The position numbers were made by a program, and so were the translations under genes. A stretch of 26,408 nt of DNA from an uncultured Duganella sp. (GTDB lineage Bacteria > Pseudomonadota > Gammaproteobacteria > Burkholderiales > Burkholderiaceae), in the NCBI GenBank assembly GCA_946482335.1, contig CAMLRG010000072.1, positions 1 through 26,408 of the forward strand. Reading direction: 5' to 3'. Position 1 is the stretch's first letter; each line of letters opens with the position of its first letter. The notes beneath the pieces were generated by a model, which worked only from the letters and a program-made list of their open reading frames with translations, had not been told where the DNA came from and searched no databases. Below, one piece after another: positions 7,544 through 15,810 of this stretch.

Positions 7544-7909
7544 ATGCTTCCTTTAACTGAATCGGGCACCGTCAGCCTGCTAAATCTCGCATTGGACGCG
7601 GCGGTCATGCGGCAGCAGGCGATAGCCCAGAATATCGCCAATGCAGGTATTCCTGGCTACGAGCGGCTTGACGTTTCGTTCGCGCAGCGTTTCGCGGCAT
7701 TGCGGAACGGTTCGCCGTTGCCGGCGCTGGTGAACAGCGGCGCTTACAAGCCCACGCTGGCCGTGGTGGGCAAGCCCGGCGAGGCGGTAGCGCTGGACCA
7801 GGAGATGGCCGCGCTGTCCGAAACCACTTTGCACCACCAGGCCTTGCTGAAGGTGTTGAACAAGAATCTCAGCCTGCTCAGCGTTGCGATCAATGAAGGG
7901 AAACGTTGA
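7544..7909 (+). CDS. flgB: FlgB, flagellar proximal rod protein
   Basis: 121 residues, near the usual 130. A GAGG ribosome site precedes the ATG by seven bases, so this is one of the few places in the operon with independent initiation. The N-terminal rod motif reads RQQAIAQNIANAGIPGYER, a variant of the ANxxTPGY signature. The C-terminus (TLHHQALLKVLNKNLSLLSVA) forms the closing heptad helix. FlgB sits at the base of the rod next to FliE. The order flgB-flgC-fliE is universal, which strengthens the call. Confidence 0.92.
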   Translation: MLPLTESGTVSLLNLALDAAVMRQQAIAQNIANAGIPGYERLDVSFAQRFAALRNGSPLPALVNSGAYKPTLAVVGKPGEAVALDQEMAALSETTLHHQALLKVLNKNLSLLSVAINEGKR

Positions 7910-8343
7910 TGGACTATAACTCAGCTTTCCGGATCAGCGCCACCGGCATGGCGCTGGAAAAAATGCGCCTTGACGTCACGGCGGCCAACCTGGCCAATAT
8001 GAACGTCGCCGCGCCGACAGCGGGGCAGGTATACCAGCCCTTGCGCATCGTATCGCGCAGCAACAGTTTGCAGTTTCCGCAAATGTTCGGCAGCTGGCAG
8101 CAAGCGTTGGGCGGCGGCGTGGAGTTCAGTGCCCAGCCCCAGCCAGCGCCTGCCCGCATGGTGCTCGACCCGGGCCACCCTTACGCGGACGGCAAGGGCA
8201 TGGTGGCCTATCCGGCGGTGGATCATGCCGCTGAGATGGTGAATATGAATATTGCACTGCGGGCCTACGATGCCAATGTGGCTGCCATGGCTGCCGCGCG
8301 CGCCATGGCGGTGCGGGCCCTGGAAATCGGAGGGCAGCAATGA
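7909..8343 (+). CDS. flgC: FlgC, flagellar proximal rod protein
   Basis: 144 residues from an ATG that shares one base with the flgB stop (TGATG). A TTG three bases earlier is also open but unlikely. It begins MDYNSAFRISATGMALEKMR and continues LDVTAANLANMNVA, a relaxed rod motif in which the TPG is replaced by VAAP. The C-terminal stretch VDHAAEMVNMNIALRAYDAN matches the FlgC ending. FlgC is a proximal rod subunit. The loss of the usual 'NxxTPGY' residues in the motif is a divergence from typical FlgC, but length, ends and order all agree. Confidence 0.93.
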   Translation: MDYNSAFRISATGMALEKMRLDVTAANLANMNVAAPTAGQVYQPLRIVSRSNSLQFPQMFGSWQQALGGGVEFSAQPQPAPARMVLDPGHPYADGKGMVAYPAVDHAAEMVNMNIALRAYDANVAAMAAARAMAVRALEIGGQQ

Positions 8344-8636
8344 GCGAAGCAATAAGCGCGGTCGCTGCGGTCGAAGCGGGGGGCGGTGGCGGCGCGCCGG
8401 CGGCCGGCGCGACGGCCACGGGGTTCGGTGAAATGTTCGTGCATGAGCTGCAGGCGGTCGATAGTCGCATCAAGGTCGCAGAGCATGCGGCTCAGCAACT
8501 TGCCGTTGGCCAGGGAGAGAATTTGCACACCGTCATGATTCAAATGGAAGAAGCCAAGCTGTCATTGCAGTTGCTGGCGCAGGTCCGTAACCGCTTGCTG
8601 GATGCTTACCAGGAAGTGATGCGGATGCAGGTGTAG
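8340..8636 (+). CDS. fliE: FliE, MS ring-rod junction protein
   Basis: 98 residues with a four-base ATGA overlap with flgC. The N-terminus is glycine/alanine rich (residues 8-27). The C-terminal half carries the conserved FliE helix pattern: the GENLHTVMIQMEEAKLSLQL segment and then QVRNRLLDAYQEVMRMQV, as in the family, whose members end in 'Ayqei+rMqv'. FliE connects the MS ring and export gate to the rod. Size is typical of about 100. Confidence 0.96.
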   Translation: MSEAISAVAAVEAGGGGGAPAAGATATGFGEMFVHELQAVDSRIKVAEHAAQQLAVGQGENLHTVMIQMEEAKLSLQLLAQVRNRLLDAYQEVMRMQV

Positions 8637-8645
8637 GAGCGATAA

Positions 8646-10058
8646 GTGTCGATTCAGGAAACATGGAAGGGACTCACGCCTCAGGCGCGGGCCGGGCTGA
8701 TAGCGGGCACGGCGCTGATTCTCGGTCTGAGCGCGGGCCTTGGCTGGTGGGCCTACCGCACTGACTGACGGGTGCTGTTTGCCGATCTGGGCACCGGCGA
8801 CGCTGCGGCGATGACCGCTGAACTGGACAAGTTGAAGGCGGATTATCAGTTGGCCGATGGTGGCCACACGATCCTGGTGCCGAAGGAGCAAGTCTATAAG
8901 CAGCGGCTTCAGTTGATGGGTAAGGAAATCCCGCTGCACGGCGCGGTCGGCTTTGAAGTGTTCAATAACGCCGATTTCGGCATGACCGACTTCGTCCAGA
9001 AGGTCAATTACCAGCGCGCGGTTCAGGGCGAACTTTCCCGCACCATTCTCTCGATCGAGGGTGTGCAAGCGGCGCGTGTGCATTTGGCGTTGCCGGAACA
9101 GAGTCTGTTCAAGAAGGCGCAGGGGCACGCCAAGGCGTCCGTGACAGTCACCATGAAGCCGGGCAAAGCGTTGGCTGAGGATCAGGTGGCCGGCATCCAG
9201 CGGCTGGTGTCCGCCTCCGTGAACGACATCGCCGCCGGCGACGTGACGGTGCTGGACCAGCACGGTGTGGCGCTGACCCGTGCCGCCCAGGAGCGCGGCG
9301 AGGGGGGCATGGGCGCGACAGCTGGCCTGGATGCCAAGCGCAGCGCCGAAGAATACTTGCAAAAGAAGGTCAACAAGGTACTGGAGCGCACGTTTGGCGC
9401 GGGGGGCGGTGTTGCCAGCGTCGACCTCGTGCTTGACCTGGACCAGGACAAGATCACGACCGAGGAGGTGCTTGGTGCGCGCGGCCAGGCGGCTGGTGCG
9501 GCGCCGGCGGGAGTGTTGGTGCGCGAGCGCCAGATGGAACGGGAAGCTGCCAGCGCGTCCGCGCAGGCCGGCGGCGGCAGCACCAGTGAGAGCGATTACC
9601 AGGTTGGCCGTCGCGTGCAGCACCACGTTACTGCTGGCGGCACGATCAAACGCATGACTGTTGCGGTGCTGGTAAAGCAGCCAATGAACTTTGAACAGCT
9701 CGAGCAACTGCGCCAGCTGGTGGCTGTGGCGGTCGGCCTGGATGGCGGGCGCGGCGATGCGATTGTGGTGCAGTCAATGGACCAGTTCGTGGCACCTGGC
9801 CCGGTGGCCGCGGCGCCCGCAGGCACGGATGATGCCGCAAATGCTGCGCCCAAGGCGCAACAGGAAGAACTGGCGCCAGGACGCGTGCTGCCCGTGCTGC
9901 TGGGTATCCTGATGCTGGTGCTGGCCGTCGGCGGCTTGCTGTTGCGCGGGCGCCGGTCCGCCGGGCGCCGCCTGGGAGTGGCGGAGCGCGAACAGTTGCT
10001 GCTGCATGTGCGTAACTGGATGGCGGAGCCTGAGCAAGAGAAGGGAGCGCGTCCATGA
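8646..10058 (+). pseudogene. fliF: FliF, MS-ring protein, interrupted by in-frame TGA at codon 41
   Basis: A GTG at 8646 (SIQETWKGLTPQARAGLIAG) opens a frame that encodes the first membrane helix (about residues 17-37) and then meets TGA at 8766-8768. The same frame continues unchanged with RVLFADLGTGDAAAMTAELD, the canonical FliF periplasmic start (homologs read 'xDYRVLFADL'). The rest is intact to 10058: ring-building motifs (VGFEVFNNADFGMTDFVQKV, NYQRAVQGELSRTI, ARVHLALPEQS), EYLQKKVNKVLERTFG in the third domain, a C-terminal membrane helix (RVLPVLLGILMLVLAVGGLL) and a short cytosolic tail with HVRNWMAEPEQ resembling the FliG-binding end. Full length would be 470 codons, shorter than the usual 550. 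The alternative GTG at 8772 would give 428 residues lacking the first helix and has no clear ribosome site. Confidence 0.9.
8766..8768 (+). other. In-frame stop codon inside fliF
   Basis: The codons read ACT GAC TGA CGG GTG. The frame is unchanged on both sides, so a single substitution rather than an indel explains it. TGA followed by C is known as a leaky stop context in bacteria. Single-base ancestors of TGA include TGG, CGA and TGC, but not the tyrosine codons common at this position in relatives. Confidence 0.9.
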
Positions 10059-10564
10059 GCGGGCGGCAACGCGCTGCCGTCGCGCTGTTTGCGCTGATGC
10101 CGGAGGACCGTGAGCTGATCCTGGCCGAACTGCAGCCGCAGGAGCAGGCGCTTCTGCGCGGGCAGTTGCGCGAAATGCAGGAACTTGGCTTCGAACGCGG
10201 GGCGATGCCATGGCTGCAGACGGCGGCCCCGAGTGCCGGCGGCAACGAAGATGCCTTGGCGCGCGCCAGTGCGGCGGCGTTGTTCGCCATCCTCGAAAAC
10301 GAGCCCGCCGCGCTGGTGGCCGAAGTGCTGGCGCTGAGGGAATGGCCTTGCCGCGATGCCTTGCTGGCATTGTTTCCGGCCGGGCGCCGCAATGCCATCT
10401 CTATCGCCGCCGTCAACGTGGCCGCCAATGGGAGCGCTCCGGCGCGCCGCCGCTGGCTGGAACAGGAATTGCGCGGGCGTTTGGCAGAATCGGGTGCCAT
10501 CGACAACGTTCCGGCAATGGGCTGGCGCGCATGGTTGCAGAAAGTGGCGGCATGGAAGCCATAA
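10055..10564 (+). CDS. Short FliG-like protein lacking the C-terminal torque domain
   Basis: 169 residues at the fliG position, with an ATGA overlap with fliF and a good AAGGGAG ribosome site. The N-terminus SGRQRAAVALFALMPEDREL with the following AELQPQEQALLRGQLREM resembles the FliF-binding domain of FliG. Residues about 65-120 (AAALFAILENEPAALVAEVL, then ALLALFPAGRRNAISIAAV) resemble the FliG middle armadillo domain, but the EHPQ motif is reduced to ENEP. The protein then ends with an arginine-rich helix and a tryptophan-containing tail. Normal FliG is about 330 residues and ends in a charged C-terminal domain that meets the stator; nothing like it is present here or in the next frame. It may be a FliG reduced to an MS-ring adapter, comparable in role to injectisome SctK. 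The FliG relationship is inferred from position and weak motifs. Confidence 0.65.
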   Translation: MSGRQRAAVALFALMPEDRELILAELQPQEQALLRGQLREMQELGFERGAMPWLQTAAPSAGGNEDALARASAAALFAILENEPAALVAEVLALREWPCRDALLALFPAGRRNAISIAAVNVAANGSAPARRRWLEQELRGRLAESGAIDNVPAMGWRAWLQKVAAWKP

Positions 10565-11436
10565 TCCGCCGTCCGGAGCTGGCCGCCGCCACGCGGCGAA
10601 TTGGCCGGCCTGGCGTGGCGGAGTCCGCGGCCGTGCGTGAGGCTGTGCCCGTATCGATTCCGGCGCCGGATTCAATCGCTACGCACATCGCCGGGGCGAT
10701 GGCGGGGACCATGTCGGGTTCGGCCCCGGCCGCTGCTGGCCGGGCCGCCCCCTCGGCCGCACCGGAGGAGCTGAATGCGATCAAGCGCGAGGCAATGGCT
10801 GCAGCGTTGGCGTCAGTGCGGAAGGATCAGGAAACGCAACTTCAGGAGCGCTTGGCAGCGCAGCGTCAGGCGCATGAGGCGGAAATGGAAAAGTTGGCGC
10901 AAGCGCGGCGGGAACTGGACGAAACTGCCGCAGCCGTGCTGGCGGCAGCACGCGAAGAAGGCCTGGCAGCCGGAACGCGGCGAGGACAGGCCGACGCGCG
11001 CGAAGAGTTGTCTTGCGCGATCGATGCCGTCCGCGCGGCTGCCGTCGCGTTGGAGACAGAGCGCGCCGCCTTGGCCGCAGCCCAGGAAGAGATCCTGGTG
11101 GAGATGGCATTTACCGCCGTTTGCCGCGTGCTCGGCAGACACGGCGCCTCCCGCGCCGGTGTAAGCGCGATGGTGCGCACCCTGCTTTCCGAACATGCGG
11201 GCAACAGCCAGGTGACTGTGCACCTGCATCCAGGCGACGCCGAAATGATTGCCGCCGGCGATAGCTTCGGGCCGCAGGTGCGCATTGCCGCCGACCCGGC
11301 TGTGGAAATGGGCGGGTGCCTTTTGGTGGGCGAGCGCGGCACACTGGACGCGCGGCTCGAAGTCCAAGTCGAGGCCTTGCGCGCCATTCTGCTTGAAGTG
11401 CGTGCTCAGCGCGTTGCCGAAGAGGGCGGGAAGTAA
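10552..11436 (+). CDS. fliH: FliH, flagellar export ATPase regulator
   Basis: 294 residues from an ATG 13 bases before the end of the preceding gene. The N-terminal third is alanine/proline rich and low in complexity. A long coiled coil follows (about residues 65-150, KREAMAAALASVRKDQETQL onward) with the FliH GxxxG-like spacing at EEGLAAGTRRGQADAREE. The C-terminal globular part (EEILVEMAFTAVCRVLG, then VTVHLHPGDAEMI and GGCLLVGERGTLDARLEVQV) is typical of FliH/SctL. FliH dimers hold the FliI ATPase and dock it to FliN at the base of the export gate. Placement before fliI confirms the call. Confidence 0.92.
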   Translation: MEAIIRRPELAAATRRIGRPGVAESAAVREAVPVSIPAPDSIATHIAGAMAGTMSGSAPAAAGRAAPSAAPEELNAIKREAMAAALASVRKDQETQLQERLAAQRQAHEAEMEKLAQARRELDETAAAVLAAAREEGLAAGTRRGQADAREELSCAIDAVRAAAVALETERAALAAAQEEILVEMAFTAVCRVLGRHGASRAGVSAMVRTLLSEHAGNSQVTVHLHPGDAEMIAAGDSFGPQVRIAADPAVEMGGCLLVGERGTLDARLEVQVEALRAILLEVRAQRVAEEGGK

Positions 11437-12746
11437 TGCAAGCCTACCTGGACGCATTGCACAGCGCTCCATTGACGCGCCGCTTCGGCCGCGTGCTGGC
11501 GGTGTCGGGCCAAAGCATCGAAGGCGATGGCCTGGAGGTGGCGGTCGGTAGCCTGTGCCAAGTGAAGGTCGTGGCCAGCGGCGCGACGCTGCCTGCCGAA
11601 GTCATAGGTATGAAACCGGGCCGCATTGTGCTGATGCCCTACGGCGACACGCGCGGCGTCGGTGTCGGCAGTGAGATTGTGGCCAGCGGCGCGCCGCCCG
11701 GGGTGCCGGTCGGTGCCGGATTGCTGGGCCGTGTGTTGGACGCCTTCGGTACTGCGCTGGACGGTCGTCCGGCGCCGGTGACGGACGCTGTGCGCAGCCT
11801 GTACGCGCCCGCGATCAATCCCTTGACACGGCCGCGCATCAACTCCCTGCTGCCAACCGGCGTGCGTGCCATCGATACCTTGCTGCCGCTAGGGCGAGGC
11901 CAGCGCGTCGGGATTTTCGCCGGTAGCGGTGTGGGTAAAAGCACCCTGCTTGGCATGTTGGCACGCGACGTGCGGTCGGATGTCAACGTGATCGCCTTGA
12001 TCGGCGAGCGGGGACGCGAGGTACGCGACTTCGTCGAATCGCAACTCGGGCCGGAAGGGTTGGCGCGCAGCGTCGTGGTTGTCGCGACATCGGACCAGCC
12101 TGCGTTGGTGCGGACGCGTGCCGCGCATGCCGCCACGGCGATGGCCGAATATTTCCGCGACCAGGGCAAACAGGTGCTGCTCATGATGGATTCGATCACG
12201 CGCTTCGCAATGGCGCGGCGCGAGGTGGGACTGGCAGCCGGTGAGCCGCCAACGGCGCGCGGATATACGCCCTCGGTCTTTGCCGAGATCCCCGCCCTGT
12301 GCGAACGCTGCGGCACCACGGATTCCGGCGGCGCGATCACCGCGCTGTACACGGTGCTGGTGGAGGGTGACGACTTCAATGAGCCGATTTCCGACATCGT
12401 GCGGGCCACGCTGGACGGCCATATCATGTTGTCGCGCGAGCTTGCCCACGAGGGCCATTTCCCGGCGATCGATGTGCTGCAAAGCGCCAGCCGGCTGGCG
12501 TCAGAACTGACGACAGGCGAGGAGCGCAAGCTGATGGGAGCCGCGGTCGAACTGCTGGCGAACTATCAGCGGAATCGCCAAATGGTGGAAATGGGGGCCT
12601 ACCGCGCAGGCAGCAATGCAGCGGTCGATCGGGCGCTGGCCGCAATGCCGGCGTTGCGCGCCTTGCTTCGGCAGGGGGTGGAGGAATCGGGCGCACGCGG
12701 CGCCGCACTGTTACAGCTGGCTGCGGCCGTGGGGATTGCCCCATGA
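11436..12746 (+). CDS. fliI: FliI, flagellar type III export ATPase
   Basis: 436 residues, typical length. The ATG shares one base with the fliH stop. Walker A GSGVGKS lies at residues 163-169 after GRGQRVGIFA; the Walker B strand ends at Asp252 (VLLMMDSITRFA). The catalytic GERGREVRDFVE segment and the ARGYTPSVFAEIPALCERCG stretch are diagnostic of flagellar/type III ATPases. The N-terminal beta-barrel domain covers about residues 1-90. FliI hydrolyses ATP to unfold and release export substrates from chaperones at the cytoplasmic face of the gate. All active-site motifs look intact. Confidence 0.97.
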   Translation: MQAYLDALHSAPLTRRFGRVLAVSGQSIEGDGLEVAVGSLCQVKVVASGATLPAEVIGMKPGRIVLMPYGDTRGVGVGSEIVASGAPPGVPVGAGLLGRVLDAFGTALDGRPAPVTDAVRSLYAPAINPLTRPRINSLLPTGVRAIDTLLPLGRGQRVGIFAGSGVGKSTLLGMLARDVRSDVNVIALIGERGREVRDFVESQLGPEGLARSVVVVATSDQPALVRTRAAHAATAMAEYFRDQGKQVLLMMDSITRFAMARREVGLAAGEPPTARGYTPSVFAEIPALCERCGTTDSGGAITALYTVLVEGDDFNEPISDIVRATLDGHIMLSRELAHEGHFPAIDVLQSASRLASELTTGEERKLMGAAVELLANYQRNRQMVEMGAYRAGSNAAVDRALAAMPALRALLRQGVEESGARGAALLQLAAAVGIAP

Positions 12747-13210
12747 CGCGCTTTCGTTACGCTCTGCAGGCGGTGCTGCTGACCCGGGAATGGGAAGTGG
12801 ACCGGCTGCGATCTGAGATGGCGAGCCATGCTGGCGTCCTGGCGCAGGCCGAGCAGGCGGTGGCGGCCGCCCGCGCCGAACTGGCCGAGGCAGGCGCGCA
12901 ATGGCTGGCGGCGTCGGCTGCCGGGCAAGTACTCGGTATCGACCGCCTGGTGCGACTGGCGCGCTACGCGGCAGACCGTCGTACGCATGTGGTCACCCGT
13001 CTTGAGGAATTGGAACAGGTGGAACATGTGCGCGATGAATTGGTGCGCCAGCTGGCTGCGGCACAGCGGGCAGCGGAAGGAATGCGGGAGCATCGTGCCA
13101 GGGAACGCGATGCTTATTGGCGGGCAAAAATGAGCGGCGAATGCCGCGCCGCGGACGAAATGTGGTTGGCCGCGCGAGCGGGAAAGGAGCAATGTGAGCA
13201 TCAATCTTGA
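12743..13210 (+). CDS. fliJ: FliJ, export apparatus coiled-coil stalk protein
   Basis: 155 residues with an ATGA overlap with fliI. The protein is almost wholly helical and charged, beginning RFRYALQAVLLTREWEVDRL, like the FliJ N-terminus (F-x-L-x-x-VL..R). FliJ is the central stalk of the FliI hexamer and links it to FlhA. Sequence conservation in this family is poor, so the call rests on length, coiled-coil character, the N-terminal pattern and its place directly after fliI. The end overlaps the next gene by 17 bases. Confidence 0.85.
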   Translation: MTRFRYALQAVLLTREWEVDRLRSEMASHAGVLAQAEQAVAAARAELAEAGAQWLAASAAGQVLGIDRLVRLARYAADRRTHVVTRLEELEQVEHVRDELVRQLAAAQRAAEGMREHRARERDAYWRAKMSGECRAADEMWLAARAGKEQCEHQS

Positions 13211-14222
13211 CACCCTGGCCCAGGCCAGCCAGGCAGGCGGCCGTGCCGACCGCCGCAATCCCAGCGCACGCCAGGAGCGCTGGATGTTCGAACTGGAACA
13301 GGCCATGTTCGCCGAGGCGAGGAACAAGCCGGCCCCGCATGGTGAGGCCGCCGGGCGCAGGCCGGAGGCCGGCAAGTCGGCCGGTGGCGAAGACGAGCAG
13401 GTTGCGGGCCAGGACCCTGCCGAGCTGATGCTTCCAGCGGGAGCGGGGGCGGCTTCCCTTGCCCCGGCGGCCGGCACGGACCACCGCGCCGCTATGCGCC
13501 TGGACGGCAATGCTGCGACGGGTGCGGGGACGGGGACCCCCGCCGTCCATGGCACGGCGTTGGAAGAAGTTGGGCGCGGTGAACCATCGGCTTCGGGGCA
13601 GGCACGGCCGTGGGCTGCCGGCCTGCTCGGCGGCACGGAGCCGGGCGGGCAGCCCGCCGGCCATGCCGACGCCTTGGGCAGCCATCGGATTGCGGCGACG
13701 GCCAACCTGGCGGGGACCTTTGCCAAGCCGGTCAGCACAGCTTATGGCCTGCCCGCCCAACTTTTGGCTGCGGGCGATGTTAGCGCGCCCATGGCGCGAC
13801 CGGTGGAGCGTGCTGCCGCAACCTTCGCAGGCTGGCAGGCGCAGGTCGGCGGCGAGATGCACGCTACGGCCGAGGCCCCCTTCCAGGAACCCAGCAAAGC
13901 CGCCCTGGCCGAAGGAGGGGAGGGCCGTCCGCCCGAGCCGGAGCAAGGCGAGCAATATGGTGCGCGCAACCTCCATCTGTACCGCGATGGGCAAGAGGTG
14001 CGGGCCTGGCTGCGCGATAACAAAGTACGGCCCGGACAGGCGCAGAGTGTGGCGCAGGCCGTGGCGGCGGCGCTGGCGGCTGAGGGTGCGCTATTGCGTG
14101 CCCTGACCCTGAACGGCAAGCCGGTGGCGCTGAGCCAGGAGCGCGCGGCAAAAGATCAAGACGGCTTTACGGAAGAAAAGACAAGGCCGGCGGGCGTCCA
14201 ATTCGTGAAAGGAACAAACTGA
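13194..14222 (+). CDS. FliK-position protein, probable hook-length control (atypical)
   Basis: 342 residues from a GTG at 13194 preceded by AGGAG; it overlaps fliJ by 17 bases and ends in a TGATG overlap with flgD. Most of it (about residues 1-250) is low-complexity, rich in Ala, Gly, Pro and Glu, as expected for the disordered ruler part of FliK. The C-terminal part (about 255-320) is ordered: LHLYRDGQEVRAWLRDNKV, then AQAVAAALAAEGALLRALTL and NGKPVALS. This does not clearly match the usual FliK substrate-switch (Flg_hook) domain. Location between fliJ and flgD is exactly where fliK belongs, so hook-length control is the best guess, inferred from position and composition. Confidence 0.55.
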   Translation: MSINLDTLAQASQAGGRADRRNPSARQERWMFELEQAMFAEARNKPAPHGEAAGRRPEAGKSAGGEDEQVAGQDPAELMLPAGAGAASLAPAAGTDHRAAMRLDGNAATGAGTGTPAVHGTALEEVGRGEPSASGQARPWAAGLLGGTEPGGQPAGHADALGSHRIAATANLAGTFAKPVSTAYGLPAQLLAAGDVSAPMARPVERAAATFAGWQAQVGGEMHATAEAPFQEPSKAALAEGGEGRPPEPEQGEQYGARNLHLYRDGQEVRAWLRDNKVRPGQAQSVAQAVAAALAAEGALLRALTLNGKPVALSQERAAKDQDGFTEEKTRPAGVQFVKGTN

Positions 14223-14626
14223 TGGCAATCACCACCAGCAGCGCCGTCGGCGCTGGGCCGCAATCGCAGTCGGCCAATATCGGCATCCAGGATTTCCTGA
14301 AGATCCTGACCACGCAGCTGAACAACCAGGACCCGCTGAAGCCGGTCGACAATGAACAATTCGTGGCGCAGATCGCCCAGTTCGCGGCGCTGGAACAGAG
14401 CCGGCAAATGAACGTCAATATCGAAAGCCTGTTGCAGGTGCAGTCTTCGATGCAATCGGTTGGGCTGCTGGGCAAGACGGTTGACGTCAACCAGAATGGG
14501 TTCTTGCTGTCGGGGCGAGTTGTCGCGCTTGACGTGGCCACCGGGGTGCCGCTGCTGACCATTACGACGGCCAGCGGTTCCTTCCAGAACAACATCAGCC
14601 TGGCTCAAATCCAGAACATCCGCTAA
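14222..14626 (+). CDS. flgD: FlgD, hook cap/assembly protein (short form)
   Basis: 134 residues. The core FlgD motif is perfect: DFLKILTTQLNNQDPLKPVD with NEQFVAQIAQFAALEQ (about residues 22-60). The remainder ends in a short beta-rich segment (GKTVDVNQNGFLLSGRVVAL to LAQIQNIR). Enterobacterial FlgD is about 230 residues with Tudor-like and FnIII-like domains; here the tail is cut down to a small barrel, as also seen in some short FlgD proteins. FlgD caps the growing hook so that FlgE can polymerise. The ATG shares one base with the stop before it, and flgE follows 11 bases downstream. Confidence 0.95.
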   Translation: MAITTSSAVGAGPQSQSANIGIQDFLKILTTQLNNQDPLKPVDNEQFVAQIAQFAALEQSRQMNVNIESLLQVQSSMQSVGLLGKTVDVNQNGFLLSGRVVALDVATGVPLLTITTASGSFQNNISLAQIQNIR

Positions 14627-14637
14627 GGGGGAAGTCC

Positions 14638-15810
14638 ATGTTTGACACGTTATTTATTGCCAGGAGTGGCCTGATGAGCCACGCGAAAGGCTTGCGCACG
14701 GTCGGCAACAACCTGGCGAATGTGAACACGCCCGGCTTCAAGGCTGCGCAGCAACAGTTCGGCGCCTTGTTCGAACAAGGCGCCAATCAGACCGGCCAGG
14801 GAGCCGGGGTGCAGGCGGCCGGCACCCAACTGTTGTTCAAGGCCGGCACCGAGCAGGGCACCGGCAATGCGTTGGATCTGAGCATCAATGGCAACGGCAT
14901 GTTTGCGGTGAAGCGCGACGGCAAGGTGCTGTACACGCGCGACGGCGGCTTCCAGTTCAATGGCGAGGACATCCTGGTGAACTCTGCCGGCGATCACGTG
15001 CAGGCATTGGACGGCAGCGGCGTGTTGGCTGACATCAGCCTCGGTAACCTGCAGCGCAACGCAGCAAAAGTCACGAGCAGCGTAAAGTTGGCCGGCAACC
15101 TGACGACGGTCGTCGCCACGCCGCCGGTGGACGCCACGCTCAACGGCGTGACGATCTTCGATGCAAAAGGCATCAGCCACACCGTGAACCTCAGCTTCAA
15201 GGATGGCGGCACGGTCAACGGCAGCAACACTTATACCGTCACCATCAAGGATGGCGTCACCAACGGGGCAACGCTGGCGACGGGCACGGTGGTGTTCGAT
15301 GCCGGCGCCCCGCAAGCGGGCAAGGACAAAATCACCTTCGACTACAAATCCGAGGGCGTGGCCGAGTTCAAGGTGGAGCTGGACTTCAGCAAGACCGGTG
15401 CCGCCACAAGCCCGACCAGCCTGCAAGTGAGCAGCCAGGACGGTTACAGACCAGGCACACGCACCGATCAAAGCTTTGACAGCGATGGCGTGCTGACCGT
15501 GACGTATTCAAATGGGCAGAAGGTAAAGGGACCGCGCCTGGTGCTGGCGGACTTTTCCCAGGGGCAGGACTTGGAGCAAATGTCTGGCAGCATGTTCTCC
15601 CTGCGCGCCGGCGGCAAGGTACATTACGGCTTCGCCGCCACCGAATCCTTCGGCACGCTGGCTACCGGCCGCCGCGAAGGATCCAACGTCGACATGGCGG
15701 AAGAATTCGGAAACCTGATCCTGATGCAGCGCGGCTACCAGGCCTCCTCGCACGTAATCAGCACGGCTAACGACATGATCCAACAATTGTTCGACATGAA
15801 GGGCCGTTGA
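14638..15810 (+). CDS. flgE: FlgE, flagellar hook protein
   Basis: 390 residues, in the usual hook range, preceded by a strong AAGGGGGAAG ribosome site. N-terminal motif GNNLANVNTPGFKAAQQQFG (about 23-42) and C-terminal GSNVDMAEEFGNLILMQRGY with a final ANDMIQQLFDMKG helix are canonical. The middle (about 140-290) is a beta-rich, threonine/serine-rich D2-type domain. FlgE forms the extracellular hook. In this operon it is the only extracellular filamentous subunit, since no FlgK, FlgL or flagellin is visible, so the hook may be the terminal structure unless partners are elsewhere. Confidence 0.95.
   Translation: MFDTLFIARSGLMSHAKGLRTVGNNLANVNTPGFKAAQQQFGALFEQGANQTGQGAGVQAAGTQLLFKAGTEQGTGNALDLSINGNGMFAVKRDGKVLYTRDGGFQFNGEDILVNSAGDHVQALDGSGVLADISLGNLQRNAAKVTSSVKLAGNLTTVVATPPVDATLNGVTIFDAKGISHTVNLSFKDGGTVNGSNTYTVTIKDGVTNGATLATGTVVFDAGAPQAGKDKITFDYKSEGVAEFKVELDFSKTGAATSPTSLQVSSQDGYRPGTRTDQSFDSDGVLTVTYSNGQKVKGPRLVLADFSQGQDLEQMSGSMFSLRAGGKVHYGFAATESFGTLATGRREGSNVDMAEEFGNLILMQRGYQASSHVISTANDMIQQLFDMKGR

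Noticed and set aside
8766..8768. TGA in fliF as a selenocysteine codon
   Set aside because: FliF is not a selenoprotein family, no redox role is expected at this position, and I cannot identify a SECIS-like hairpin right after the codon. Nonsense mutation or sequence error is simpler.
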